Shown piece by piece: positions 38,219 to 50,473 of a stretch of DNA of 64,000 nt; position 1 is the first letter of the stretch; the number at the start of each line of letters is the position of its first letter. This stretch comes from Amanita rubescens. Taxonomy: Eukaryota; Basidiomycota; Agaricomycetes; Agaricales; Amanitaceae. Below the pieces are notes generated by a model. The model was not told the DNA's origin, made no database searches, and saw only the letters and a list, made by a program, of their open reading frames with translations. The position numbers and the translations under genes are program-made. The stretch lies in NCBI GenBank assembly GCA_015039365.1, contig WION01000009.1, positions 186,001 through 250,000 on the forward strand, in the 5' to 3' direction.

Positions 38219-40170
38219 CTAAGTCGTTGATTTCCATGTCTGCAATTCCGTCGATCGATTTCCTCCTGGTTTGGTATGACATTTGGGCAACAACGATGAC
38301 GCACACAACGCCATTACTGCAGTACAAATGAAGACAAAGTAGACCATATATCCGCCGAGATACCCTTTGTCTATTGACAATGAAAAGAGAGAGTTGGAAA
38401 TTGCAGGGGCCATAGCGCTCAATACGCCCGCCACCATCTGTTGCGAAAAAGTTCAGTTCACAGTATTTGACTGAAGAAACCAGGGCAACACACTTCACAA
38501 AAACCGAGTACTGCGGCACGGCTTCCATACGATTGGGTAATAAAAACTGAAATTGCAACTATATTCACATTTAATATGATGTGACCTCATCAGCGTCGCT
38601 AAACATGACTTACGCCACGCAAATTCATTCAAAACTGAACAGCAAACTTGAGCGGCAAGCCCAAACCACACCAAACCACTATAGCCATCTCTCCTCGCAA
38701 TCCAGTTCATCAAAGGCCACAACAGGAATTGTGGGATTGATGCTGATAAACCGAGGGCAAAGACATACTTCGAGCCCCATTTGTCATGCACGCGAGGGAA
38801 GACGAACAGCTGGGATATGCCCATGACGGCAGAGCGGATTGATGCAAAGGTGCCAATAGCGCGTAGTGAAAGACCAAGGCCTCCATCTTTTATAGGCGTG
38901 GAGAGGTACAGTACTTCGGTTTCAGAGTAGAACGCCTGTACAAGATAGATCGACGATAGATTGATGGCAGCAATGATGATTCCGGGAACGAAGATGGCGC
39001 GCAACGATAGTGGCCTTCTGGCACTTTCGTTCCCCTCATCCATTTCGGATTGATGTGTTTTTTTCTTAAATAAGCTGGAAAGTGGCAATGGTTTTGCCAG
39101 TGTTTCTCTCAGGTAGATGGTTCCAACTAGCCAAGCAGTAAGTAACAATGTGGCGCAAATGGCGCAGGGAAGGACATAAGGATATTTCTGAAGAAATTCG
39201 CTGGAACCAAATAATTGTGGAAATTGCTCAACAGGTCTTGAGAGAGATCCGCCGATCTTGGACCCAATCTACGGTGGAAACTTTCGAACGTGCGCGCTTT
39301 GCAGAGATGGTAGGACTCACAATTCCCGACAGGTAGTACGACATTTCATAGTAGGCTATTGCCTACTCTCCGGGTCGCCGATCAGGAATTTATCTTGATT
39401 CATAACCAAAGACATACTCGTGCAATATCCCTTGAGTCTGTCATCTCAGCCATCATGCTGCATTAAAAAATCACAACGGTGAATTGCGCGCTTCCATGAG
39501 TTGACACCGTCATCTAACCTTCTCGTCACTCCACGAGTGCCCTCTGAGATTCAATGTCAGATGTTAGGCGTGACTGCAGTTATGAAAGACTTACTAACTG
39601 TACCGATCAAAGCTTGCCTGGACATCAAACGATCAAGAACGTGGTGTTAATACAAGCGTCGCACGAACCAAAAAATAAGAGCCCAGAACGTCGTCGAAAG
39701 CCCAAAGCCGCTGATGAATACCGACAAACCGAGTGTACAGGCAAGGAACACAAATTTTCGGCCCATTTGATCGGACAGCCGAGAGAGATAGAATGTTGTG
39801 GCCGTTTCAGCAGCATATAAGGTGGACATCTGTTGTTTTGTCTCATTCAAAGACTCCAGATATTAAAGGATGATGACAGTGACACCCACCAGCAACCCGA
39901 CATAATATCCCACGTCTTTCTCCTCTTCTGCTACCCCGATACTTCGAATTAACTGAAAGTAATGTTCTGGGACCGCAAATTTCAAGACAGTAAGGAAGTC
40001 CGTACGTCCGGAATGAAGGTGCGTGTGGCGAAAGACGGCAAATATTTCGCAGTTTGCACCGCGAAGAGGATTGAAAGCTGGAACCATGGAAAGGGCTTCT
40101 GATAAACACGCTCACGAGGTTGCTCAGCATATACTAAGAGAGGATCTTCCTCTTCTTGGTCAGTCGTCAT
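38219..40170 (-). CDS. Major facilitator superfamily transporter (drug:H+ antiporter-like)
   Basis: Twelve-helix transporter. The start opens MTTDQEEEDPLLVYAEQP, then FPWFQLSILFAVQ, EEEKDVGYYVGLL, ATTFYLSRLSDQMGRK (MFS signature D-x2-GR-R/K), SMMAEMTDSRDIARA, GIIGSKIGGSLSRPVEQF, LPCAICATLLLTAWLVGTIY, a cytosolic loop, FVFPRVHDKWGSKYVFALGL and a last helix YMVYFVFICTAVMALC. About ten in-phase introns are needed; the middle exons are short and the joins less certain. The general pattern is that of fungal MFS proteins related to plant ZIFL. Substrate unknown. It lies between the two GTPase paralogs. Confidence 0.72.
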
Positions 40171-40689
40171 GGCCAGAGGGGAGAAGAACCAAGATGGAGA
40201 GATGCCTCGTGCCAGACCGCAGGTTCAACGTAAACCGTGTGACGTCGTGTGAATGACTAAGCAGCGCGCTTCTCAATTTGGACGATTTCTCAGACTCCTA
40301 CAGCTATAATCGCCGAGAGCGGCACTGGTGCCGCAAGTCCCGCTACGTTTTTAACAAAAGTTGCTTGCAGACCAAAACTTTATTTTACATAGAGAAGACT
40401 AGAAACAAACGTAATTTCATCATGTACACGTCGTCCAACATGTCTTGTGGCTCCTTTTCCTCGACCGCAACTTGCAGTTTTTCTTTTCCTTTTCCTTTCC
40501 CTTTACGCATTTCAAAATGTTGGTTTACTCAGGCCCGAGACCTGCGTCTTGCGACCTCTCTATCACGCCGTTCACTAGCTCACAAATCATTTTTAACTTC
40601 AACATTACTCGCTTTTTCTCGTCCAACGCCACCATTGTTGTATTCACCGCATTCGGTCAACCCAAAGAGGACGACAGCGAGCAGAACGA
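40171..40689. other. Intergenic, no supported gene
   Basis: An open plus-strand frame covers much of this stretch but is low-complexity (Phe/Ser/Pro-rich, as expected from reading the reverse of a charged sequence). No family recognised. Confidence 0.25.
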
Positions 40690-41890
40690 AGAAGACGAGC
40701 GTCAACCAGTCGAGGTAGTCACATTGGCTTCACTCGCGGCGGGTTCGAGGTTGGCTAGTTTGGCGATTTCTTCGTCGAATAATTTGCGAACGGCTTCTGG
40801 GATTTTGAGCACTGCAGCACGTTCTGTAATTTTTTTGATTAGTTTGTCTTTTCCGTCGCTCTCCATGCCGAGTTCTGTCTTGATCCCTTTGATCGCATTG
40901 TCTCTTTGCGATCTTGCTATCAATATCCCTGCTGAGCGTTGATAAGCTCTTTTTTGAGGACGAGAAGAGCTTTTCGGAGATGATCCTCAACTATGAGGGA
41001 TTCAAGTACATCCTGTAACTCCTGGACTTCACCTGTAGAGACTGCGGCGACGAAATCAGCGACGCGACCTGATTGATGGAAAAGTTGGTAATCTAGTCAC
41101 GGAATAATGGGTTCAACTGGGCGATGTCCTTGAAAACCGACATGATTTCTGACATGAAGGCGCGAATGTACTGGTCATCTTTGTTGTACGGTTGAGTGAT
41201 AGATTCTTGACGCTGACGACGGAGACAGTGTGATTGTATAAGAAGGACGTCTGAATGGGACCTGCATAAGCGCGAGTGAGGTGGTGACCTGAGTAATGAT
41301 TTTTGTTGAACATACCGGTAGAGAATTTCCAACTTTTGACTTTCCGGGGAAGGTGGGGCGGGTGGTGTTGGCAGCTGGGATTTTCCATCTGACGTCTTCG
41401 ACTGTGGCTCAGTCTGGACATTTACCATACTCGACGGTCGACCTGTCTGCATGAGGTCCGTAATCCTGATCCTTCTGTGGGGGTATAAAACTGCCGTCAA
41501 GCCCGCTTCCTGTTTTTCACCTGGTGCACCGTTCGGGTCACGCGAGGACGGGGCGGTGAAGACACTCGACTTGGTGAACCTGATTGATGTCCGTTATAAC
41601 GTCCGCGTCCGTGTTTTCATCCTTGAGAAGGAAAGCGATGAGATACGGTTGGCCGCGTTTCATCATCTCTTTGATGGCAACGACGACCGCTTTATAAAAG
41701 CCCGAAAATAGTGGGCGACGGGCAATTGGAAGTGTGAGGACTTGTGGATAACTTTTGGGACAGAGTTTCTGGCTATGAAACCTGATGGAGGACTAGAGGA
41801 AGATGAAGGTAGCGCAGCGGGAGGTGGGATGGAGGTTCGGTTGGAGTCACCGAAGAAGAGGAAGGGGAATCCTTGTGCTCGTCAGTTTAA
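40690..41890 (-). pseudogene. Mitochondrial LON protease N-terminal remnant
   Basis: Pieces of the LON (Pim1) substrate-binding N-terminal domain: [133 protein letters not shown] and [19 protein letters not shown]. Frames change several times; short segments are missing (for example after KIAKRQ), and the copy ends just before the AAA+ ATPase. No catalytic Ser-Lys domain is present. Non-functional remnant of a gene that must exist elsewhere. Confidence 0.8.
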
Positions 41891-42341
41891 TTGTTTTCAT
41901 GAATAATCGTGTATCTGGAACGTACATGACTGTCCGGGTCAACAACACCATCATGTTGACGCGTTATCTGCTACATCCTTTCGATTGGCGGTTATGATCG
42001 ATCGCATCCCGCAAAGCAAGTGGGTGACGTGACGGTAACGAATCTCACGTGACCTCGATCACTGGCTGGTTGGCTTAGCGGGAATGCCCCACCCGCTATC
42101 GGCCCGGTTTCCAAATTGGGCAAAGGTGGCAGGAGTTCCCGGGGTCCGTACAGTTAGCTCGCACGATCCCTTGCCCTTGCACGCTCATCACTCGGGTTTG
42201 ACACACCATCGTCTCGCTCGCGCCCTCAACTCTCAGGCCAAACTTACTGGCTCTCGCCTCGCAAACATTCATCTCTTGAGCCTGACCCTTGCTTTCAACC
42301 ACTAGGCACTTCGCCACAATCCCTTCCTGCAAATATCGGTG
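41891..42341 (+). promoter_or_regulatory. Upstream region and leader of GTPase gene 2
   Basis: GC- and C/T-rich for about 250 bp before the ATG at 42342, in contrast to the AT-rich gene body. It contains CACGTGA and GTGACG-type short motifs near 42020-42055. No separate gene. Confidence 0.35.
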
Positions 42342-45300
42342 ATGGCAGAGATTGCAAGTGCACCTGCATCCAGTAAGTCAAAATATTGTCTGAACTCCAC
42401 CAGAACTTGACTGGTTCTTCACTGATCCAGATCCGGAGGATATTGCAAAGCTCAGGGAGCTATACAAATGTCCCCATTTTCGTATTCTTGTTATTGGGAG
42501 AGCTAATGCAGGCAAGACAACTATCCTTGAGAAGGTTTGTGGTGTGTCAAAGGGAACAGAACCCATCATTATACTTGACAAGGAGGGTAAGTCAAATTAA
42601 AGCACAAAATGCTTCAAAGTTTCTCATATTTAGTGACTTTTAGGTGATGAGCTGTTGCCTTCTGAGACAAACTTTGCATCATCAATTGATGTGAGCTAAA
42701 GGGTGAAAATGGATGCTTACTTATATGCATTAAATTGTCAGAGAGGAATGCATAATATTGAGCATGAGATTACATACAGTGGAAGCAACTTTATCTTCCA
42801 TGACTCTCAAGGTTTTGAATCTGGTGCAAAGGAGGAGATAGACATTGTTTGGGACTTCATTGAGAAGCGGTCTGCTGCAGCTAAGCTGAAAGATCAGTTA
42901 CATGCAATTTGGTATCGTTCATTTGTTCTTTGCATGAATAACTAATTGAACTGTCATAGGTACTGTATACCCATGGATGGTTCTCGCCCCATCCTGCCTT
43001 CAGAACTTGAGTTCTTTAATAAAGGGACAGGGAAAGGTAAGTCATCTGCTGGCAAGATATCTTTTGGCTTCTTTTACTTACCAATCCACAGTTCCCTTGG
43101 TGGCAATATTCACAAAATTTGATGGTCAAATAACTGGAGAATCTGAAAACGTGATTGATATGGAGAATGATGAAGCTAGGTGGGACAAAGCTAGGGAGAA
43201 TGCTGAAACCACTTTTCAGAGAGGTTACCTTCCTAAAATCTTTGGTACTCAATATCCTCCAAAAGCATTTGTGCGCTTGGAAGGTGAGGATCATGAATAT
43301 TTCTGGCTGTAAGATAAGGATAATACATTCAAAAGATATGGACATTCCAGAGAAGGACTGTCCTGAACTGATTGAGAAGACTACTGATGCAATTGATGAT
43401 GCTGGTCTACAAGAACTATTTGTCTCAACACAAATGAACAATATTAATCTTTGTGTTAAATTTGGACTTAGGTGAGTATTACATTAAAATTACAATTTTG
43501 TTGTTGACATTCTTTAGACATGTCTTACGCAAAAAGGAATTGCCATTAGAAGCTGTTTTTATCATAGTTCTCAGCAAGTTTCCACACTACTGGGTATTTT
43601 ACAAAAATATTTACATATATGTAGAAATGCTGAGCTGAGAGCAGGTTGACAGAGAAGTGTGTTGTTAATTCAAATATGTGGCAATAATGATGGTATTGTT
43701 GGATGCTTAACTAGGATGTGAGTTACTGAATACCCTTCATGAAGTACTACTGTATTAAGCACTATCATAACTAGGATGTATGTTGCACTATTTCTGGTTT
43801 GTGGAAGTCTGCTAATTTGAACTTGTGGCAAAAACCTCATATTAAGCAGCACAAGGCAGTTGATGTGAGTGGTAACATGAGCTTTCTATAGGCTGGCCTG
43901 AAGTCATAAACAACAGTGGGCAAGTGAAATAATTATTGGCTTTGATTAGGACTGATTTCATGACAAATAGTTTGTGAGTGATACTGCATATTTTCTGCCT
44001 GGATGTTCACCATGGGCAATAGGAAGTGAGTGACACTGCTGCACATTTTGTATGAGATAACATCATCTAGTCTCAATAAACAGAGGGTAAGTTACACTGC
44101 TATGATTTTTGAAAGCAGTTCCATAACTTTCTCATCCCATGACCAATAGGCAGTAAGTTTCAGCACTATTTAAGGAATTGCATGTCATGTTATCCCATGC
44201 CCCACAGGAAGTGAGTGACACTGCAAGCTTGGCAAGTCATCTAATGTAGTGCCATGGCCAACAGAGTGTATGTGACATTGTAATGCTATTTCTCTCCAGA
44301 TCTTCACATGGCCAACAGATTGTGAGTGACAATGCATGTTTTGTGTCAACCAGTCTCATTCCATTGCCAACAGGCAGTAAGTGGCACTGCACCCATCCCT
44401 CTCATAACTGTTTATTCCATGACCATGACCAACAGCGAGTGAGTGACACTGCACAGTTTTCTGCTGGGTTATCTCACCACACCTCTCATTACATGATGAA
44501 CAGGATGTCAGTGACAGTGCATGTTCATCACATTCAATTACATGATCAATAGGAAGTGAGTGCATTATAAATATCTGCCAAGCTATCTCAACACATCTAC
44601 TCCAACAGAGAGTGAGCAATTGCACTATTTCTGCCAGTAAACTCTAAGGTGATGTGCCACTGATAGCAAGTGAGTAACAGTGTATTTTTTCTTTACCAGG
44701 CAGTCATCATCAATTCTCATATCTTACCCCATGACAAACAGTTTGTGAGTGACACTTGCAATTTTTCTTTGTCAGTCAGTCTCACCCCATGACCAACAGT
44801 ATGTGAGTGACACTGCATTTTTTCTTTGCCAGGCAGTCTCATCACATACCAAAGGATGTGGGTGACAAAAACTACATTTTTTTCATTTCCAAGCAGTCTC
44901 ATGCATCTTTTCCAATGACCAACAGGAAGTCAGTGACAATACATGTTTTCAATTCCAGGCAGTCTTACCACATATTAAAGGATGTGAGCAACAATATGTG
45001 TTCTCAACCAGGTGGTCTCATAGATCTTTTCCCATGACCAGGGAGTGAGTGATGCTGGTTATTTTCTTTGCCAGGCAGTCTCATCTCATCTCTTCCCATG
45101 GCCAACAGGCAGTGAGTGACACTGGATATTTTCTTTGACATGCAGTCTCATCACATCTCTTCCCATGGCCAACAGGCAGTGAGTGACACTGGATTTTTTC
45201 TTTGACAGGCACCTCATCAAATCTCTTCTGATGGCCAACAGGAAGTGAGTGACACTGGATTTTTTTTTGCTAGGTAGTCTCATCACATCTCTTTCCACAA

Positions 45301-48172
45301 TGAATAGGGAGTGAGTGAATGTATTTTTTATTTGCCAGGCAGTCTCATCACACCTCTTCTCATATTTAACAGGAAGTGAGTGACACTGAACTTTTTCTTT
45401 GCCCATCTTCTCTCATGACCAACAGTATGTGAGTGACACTTCTTTGCTAGGCTCTCTCTTCTTTTCCCCTACCATGATCGACAGGCAGTGAGTGAGATAT
45501 TTTTTGTCAATCACATAGCTTCTCATGACCAACAGCATGTGAGTCACAGTCATGACACCACATTTTTTCTTTGCCAGGTGGTCTCATCATCTCATTCCAT
45601 GATCAACAGGAAGTGAGTGACACTGCATTTGCTCTTTGCCAGGGAGTCTCTTCACATTCCTTCTCATGACAAACAGTATGTGAGTGACACATGAATTCTT
45701 CTTTGCCAAGGTAGTCTCATCTCATCTCATCTCTTGACTGGCAGGGTGTGAGTGATACTGCATTTTTCTTTGCTAGGCAGTCTCATCACATTTCTTCCCG
45801 CAATGAATAGGGAGTGTGTAAATGCATTTTTTCTTTACCTGGTAGTCTCATGAGATCTGCTGTGATCAACAGTTAGTGAGTGACACTGCATTTTTTTCTT
45901 TGCCAGACAGTCCCTTCACATCTTTCCCCATGACTAACAGGCAGTGAGTGACACTGCATTTTTTCTTTGCCAGCAACATTGCTTCTGATGACCAACAGCA
46001 TGTGAGTAACACTGCATTCTGTTTTGCCATTCAGTCTTGTCACCTCATCCCATGACCAACAGGAAGTGAGTGACACAGCACTTTTGCTTTTCCAGCCAGT
46101 TTCATCATGTCTCTTCCCATGACCAACAGTATGTGAGTGACACTACTTTTTTGTTTACTAGGCAGTGTTATGACATCTCTTCCAATGACCAACAGTATGT
46201 TAGTACATAAGTTATAATACTGTATTTTCTTTGCAAATCAGTTTCATCACATTACTTCCCTGACCAACAGATTGTAAGTATCACTAAATCTCTACCTGGG
46301 AGTCTCATAACCTCTTGTTCTATGAAAAACAGGGAGTAAGTGTCACTGCACTTTTCTTGGCCAGGTAGTCTCACCATATCTCTTCCCTGACCAACAGATT
46401 GTGAGTATCACTGACTTTTCTTCCAAGCAGGAGTCTCATCACCTCTCATTACATGACCAACAGGGAGTGAGTGACACTGGATTTTTTTGCCATGCAGTTT
46501 CATCACATCTCTTCCCTGACCAACAGATGGTGAATATCACTGTTTTTTTCCACCAGGCCATCTCATTGCCTCTGATCTATGACCAACAGAAAGTGAGTGA
46601 TGCCACACTTCCATTAACTGGGCAGTCTCATCAACTTTTGTCATCCCACAACCTGCAGGAAGTGAGTGGAACTACACCTTTGTCAGCAAAGCAGCCCATC
46701 ATATCTCTTCTAATGATCAACAGAGGGTCAGTCATGTTTTCTGCCAGAATGTATTATCATACTATTTCATGTCATGTTCAACAGAATGTAAGTGATCCAA
46801 CTGCATTTCTTTCAGCCAGATAGTCTCATCCTTGCCCATCCCACATCAAACAGAAAGTGAGTGGTGTAGCCCTTTGTTTGGCCCAACAGTATCACATTTT
46901 ATGACCAATAGAGAGTTAGTGTCTGAGTTATTGTTGCATGAGCCACTCTTATCTCAGACTATCCCATGACTAACAGCAAGTGAGTGCACTGCATATTCTG
47001 CCAAGTAGTCTCATTGCATGGAAACAGCAAGTGAGTGACAGTGCTATGTTTCCTGGCAAGCAGCTTGACACATCCCATAATATCATTTGTGTTCAACAGT
47101 TTGTAAGTGCCATTATACTGTTTCTAGGTCATGTGGCTTATACATTTTATCCTATTGTCATTAGCTTGTGAGTGACACAATTTTTTCCACCTGGCTATTT
47201 AAACATGTTTGTTTTCCACAAACAACAGAAAGTGAGTGGAATTGCATTTTATTTTTGTGGCACTTTTTACTTGTGAATACAGAGAGTGAGGTAGTTGCAA
47301 TTTCTCCCCGAATACATTTTGATATGAGTTGGACAGGAAGTGAATGGACATTTGTTTTTCTTTGTGCAAAGTTTTTTTTTACAGTTTTACCACTATCACA
47401 GATTGTAAGGTCACATGTTCAGTTTTCCCACAGCTTCTTTCTGACAGCTTTTCCTGATATTACTGCCTTCTCTAGGTGAGCAATGACCATATATGAGTTA
47501 ATGATAACTATGCTAATTTACATTCAGCTGGTATGTTCACTACTGAGCCAAACTTGATCATTTCACACCTGTCATCAGCCTCAACTTGTCTCATTGTTTG
47601 AAGATGATTCAATAAAGTCCTCGCCAACTGTAAGACATTTGTATCTGTGGTGCACAATTAATATACTAATTTTCACCTCAGGTTGTATGCTTACCACTGA
47701 ATCTGACTTAATAATTTCACATTTTCTCATCATCATCAGCTCAAACTTCACTCTTGGTTTGGAGCATCAATAAAGTTTTCCACAACTGTAAGATTTGTCT
47801 CTACCACTGTGATGTTAAAATTGATGCTGTAATCAGCCTACATCATGTCAAATCTTAGTTGGTAATGTATCCCATTTTATTTAATTTTTTTTGGGTGGGG
47901 GCTAATATTTTAAAGCAATCAATATCATTGTCAAGATGTCATTTTGGATAATGAAGCCAAAAAATAAACCAATCCTTGCCAAGCTGTCATTTAAAAACAA
48001 TAAAATGCAGTCCTTTGAGCAATTAATCAGGGATGCTTTTGACCAGTTCAAAAGAGAAGGCTATGTGGAGAAACTGAAGACTAGCATTACTTCAGAGTCA
48101 TTGCCTTCTAGTGATCAAGATTTACTTGCATTTTTATATGATCAGGCATCTGATGGTATGCTCCATCAATAG
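42342..48172 (+). CDS. GTPase gene 2 with single-codon exon array
   Basis: Conventional exons: 42342-42372, 42404-42586, 42644-42690, 42742-42911, 42960-43036, 43092-43283, 43336-43471 and 43518-43593. They total 912 nt, exactly 304 codons, and end in phase 0 after LSKFPHYW. Motifs: G1 VIGRANAGKTT, G3 FHDSQGF, G4 IFTKFDG, then YPPKAFVRLE and DMDIPEKDCPEL. Next come 62 three-nucleotide exon candidates and one of 9 nt (43856-43864). Phase-0 exons follow at 47579-47629 (51 nt) and 47740-47787 (48 nt), a lone TTG at 47859, and a final exon 48011-48172 reading FDQFKREGYVEKLKTSITSE and DLLAFLYDQASD. Fully spliced, about 455 residues. The path between 47405 and 47527 is unclear. Family function unknown. 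Confidence 0.72.
43709..47867 (+). repeat. Tandem intron-like array B (62 triplet exons)
   Basis: Units begin GTGAGTGACACTGCA, carry a T-rich tract and GCCAGGCAGTCTCATC-like middle, and end CATGACCAACAG. Exactly three bases separate each acceptor AG from the next donor. Triplet starts: 43715 GAT; 43775 GAT; 43917 TGG; 43971 TTT; 44023 GAA; 44084 AGG; 44150 GCA; 44208 GAA; 44265 AGT; 44319 ATT; 44374 GCA; 44436 CGA; 44504 GAT; 44553 GAA; 44609 AGA; 44667 CAA; 44742 TTT; 44800 TAT; 44855 GAT; 44926 GAA; 44981 GAT; 45042 GGA; 45109 GCA; 45176 GCA; 45242 GAA; 45308 GGA; 45373 GAA; 45426 TAT; 45485 GCA; 45536 CAT; 45610 GAA; 45677 TAT; 45745 GGT; 45811 GGA; 45873 TTA; 45941 GCA; 45999 CAT; 46063 GAA; 46130 TAT; 46196 TAT; 46271 ATT; 46333 GGA; 46398 ATT; 46464 GGA; 46527 ATG; 46590 AAA; 46659 GAA; 46724 AGG; 46785 AAT; 46854 AAA; 46912 AGA; 46977 CAA; 47028 CAA; 47100 TTT; 47165 CTT; 47229 AAA; 47283 AGA; 47337 GAA; 47402 ATT; 47528 CTG; 47682 GTT; 47859 TTG. 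No stop codon. All donors GT except GC at 43920. Confidence 0.88.
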
Positions 48173-50473
48173 CTTACCCCACACATAGGATCAGCTCAAA
48201 TTTGCCACAGGATGAATTATCCCTCAGTGACCCTCACTGGGTGTGCTTGCTAACATATGCCATGATCTTTTTCTTCTTTTTGTGCCTTCCATTTTTGTAC
48301 CAGTAGCCCACTGAGCCCCTTTCTGTGACATACCTCAATATGTCTCCTGTATCAGTTTTTCATCATGATATACTTCATCAAGACAAAAGCTGTCTGCCAG
48401 TGAATACTTAGTTAACACAAATATGTTAAATAAATATAAATGGCATCATTGGGAGAGGTGACTCAGATATGTCAGACCACCCAGCACTTGATGGCCTTCC
48501 TTTACATTTTCCCCTATGTGCATGTGCTACACATTCATAATATGTATCTCTCCCATGCATGCCCAAACATTTTCAACATAGTTAGTAGGCAAGTGATAAT
48601 TTACTTGTTGGACTACTACACTTCATAGCCAAAAAGTACCATACATATTTGTTGTAAAGGTGAGTTCTGAGGGTAAGGAGCCTTCTCATAGGCTGATTGG
48701 GCATATCTATCCTTCATGCTGGATAGTAAGAAACTTGTCAGGCAACGTAACAGAAGGTACTTGATGTACCACCACTCATCTTATCAAGAACTTTTCCCAG
48801 GTGTAGGGATCATCAAGGGTATACCCCTGCCATTCCCTGACAGTCCTAGCGGGGGCCAGGTGTCATCCCAGAGGCATCTTGCAGCCACCCCCGAGCTGCG
48901 TAACTGACATCAAGGACCCTCTCACTGCACCTGCATACATGGCAAACTGCCCACTACATCCCTGAATGCCATATACTCTGTGGCTCCAACATATGAGTCT
49001 GGCACAAGAACATTCACCAACTTGAAACTGGGAATTTTGCCTACAACATTTGTGTCAATGTGCAGTTTTGGCTATACAGAAGATCATACATACCTTTGAT
49101 GATTTTGCAGAAAATGCAGGATGCAAGTGACCTGAAAGAAGATTCAGTCCCTGATATACATAGGATTGGCAACCAATGGTACGTATTGAGCAGTCTTCTT
49201 ATACCAATGTTCCACATTTGCTGCACCCCTGATCATTGTCTGTGTTGTAAAAGTCTTCCCCAAAGTTTGGGCCAGGACAATGCCACTACTGACTTTGCTT
49301 GAACACCACCTTAGCCCTTATCTGATTACTCCATGGCCTTGCAGCGCAGCATCCAGCCATCAACATGTGTAGGCTCACAGTGAATATGGTTGGGGCGACA
49401 GGTTGCACAGTTTTGGCCTGCCCAAGTTCTCGTAGATCCAACATATTTGCAGAGTCACCTGATATTTACAACAGGGACATCAGGAAGAGCTCCAGGCCAT
49501 GATGCAGATTCCATGTATGTCAGCAAATGCCAAACCGGGCTCTGCATACAGTTATGTACCACTTGTCAGTTGTGGGCCACTGCTTCATGTGGCAGAGTCC
49601 AATGTTACAAACTTGTTAATCTCAACCTAAGTTGCAACAGCAACTCTAGTCACAATTACAAGTCTAAGTCAAACATCAATTGTGATACAAGTTCAATACT
49701 AAGTTAAGACATTAACTTAGTATCTGAGGACAATTATGGTTGACAAGTTAAAGAGTAAGATTGAATTATTAGACTGCAATGAACAGCTAGCAATTAACAG
49801 CTAAGTTGAACTTAGGGTTCAACATGCGGCTTATAAACTTGTAAGTACAATGAGACATACTAATTAATACGAAAGTAAGTATAAGGACAGCATCATATGT
49901 GGAACAAGGGATTGGTATATTAAAGAACAAGCTTGTCTGTATGAATCAAGCATAAAAGGTGAGACAAGTATGGTAGGCATAAAGAAAATGACATGTCCAA
50001 CATATCATGTAATCATAATGCAGGAGTCTGTACCATGTTGTAACATCCAAGGCCAGCCTGCGCTATTGGTCATATAGCAGCATGGGTGTGGGTCAAACAA
50101 CAACAATATTCTCACAAATTACCATGTGCGGGCCGTTGTTTGGGATTTGGGTGTCTCACATAGAGCCGGTGAGTGTATGGGAGTGTATGGGTCTTGCCCA
50201 GGAGCACTTGAGCAGGAGTTGCCGTGCTGTTCCAAGGCCGTACTAGTGTAACAAAGGTCTCAGTTTTATGAGGTGAACAAAGAATGCTCTCTTAACATGT
50301 GGCAATCAAGCCGTATTACTACTATGTCAGAAGTATGACGGTCCATATTGGACAAAATTTGTTGCAGGTTGAAAATAGAGAGTGATCATAACTGTTCATC
50401 ATGAACAGCCATATACTGCATGAATTGCAGTGTACCAGCATGAATTGCAGTGTACTGGCATGAATCATCGTTC
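48173..50473. other. AT-rich gene-poor stretch
   Basis: 2.3 kb without a gene I can support. Open frames at 48716-48907 and 49060-49707 look like decayed transposon or retroelement sequence but carry no diagnostic motif. Around 50400-50465 there are two copies of a GCATGAATTGCAGTGTAC-like 20-bp unit. Confidence 0.3.

Noticed and set aside
38219..40170. MFS transporter as a pseudogene
   Set aside because: Apparent stops near 39290 and 39580 vanish when short in-phase introns are applied; conserved segments then join in order.
43709..47867. Array B as an ordinary minisatellite inside one large intron
   Set aside because: Possible in principle, but variation is concentrated in the three bases between splice sites while AG and GT are kept in essentially all units. 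The paralog shows the same spacing, flanking exons are all in phase 0, and no triplet is a stop. I keep it as the main alternative to be tested by cDNA.
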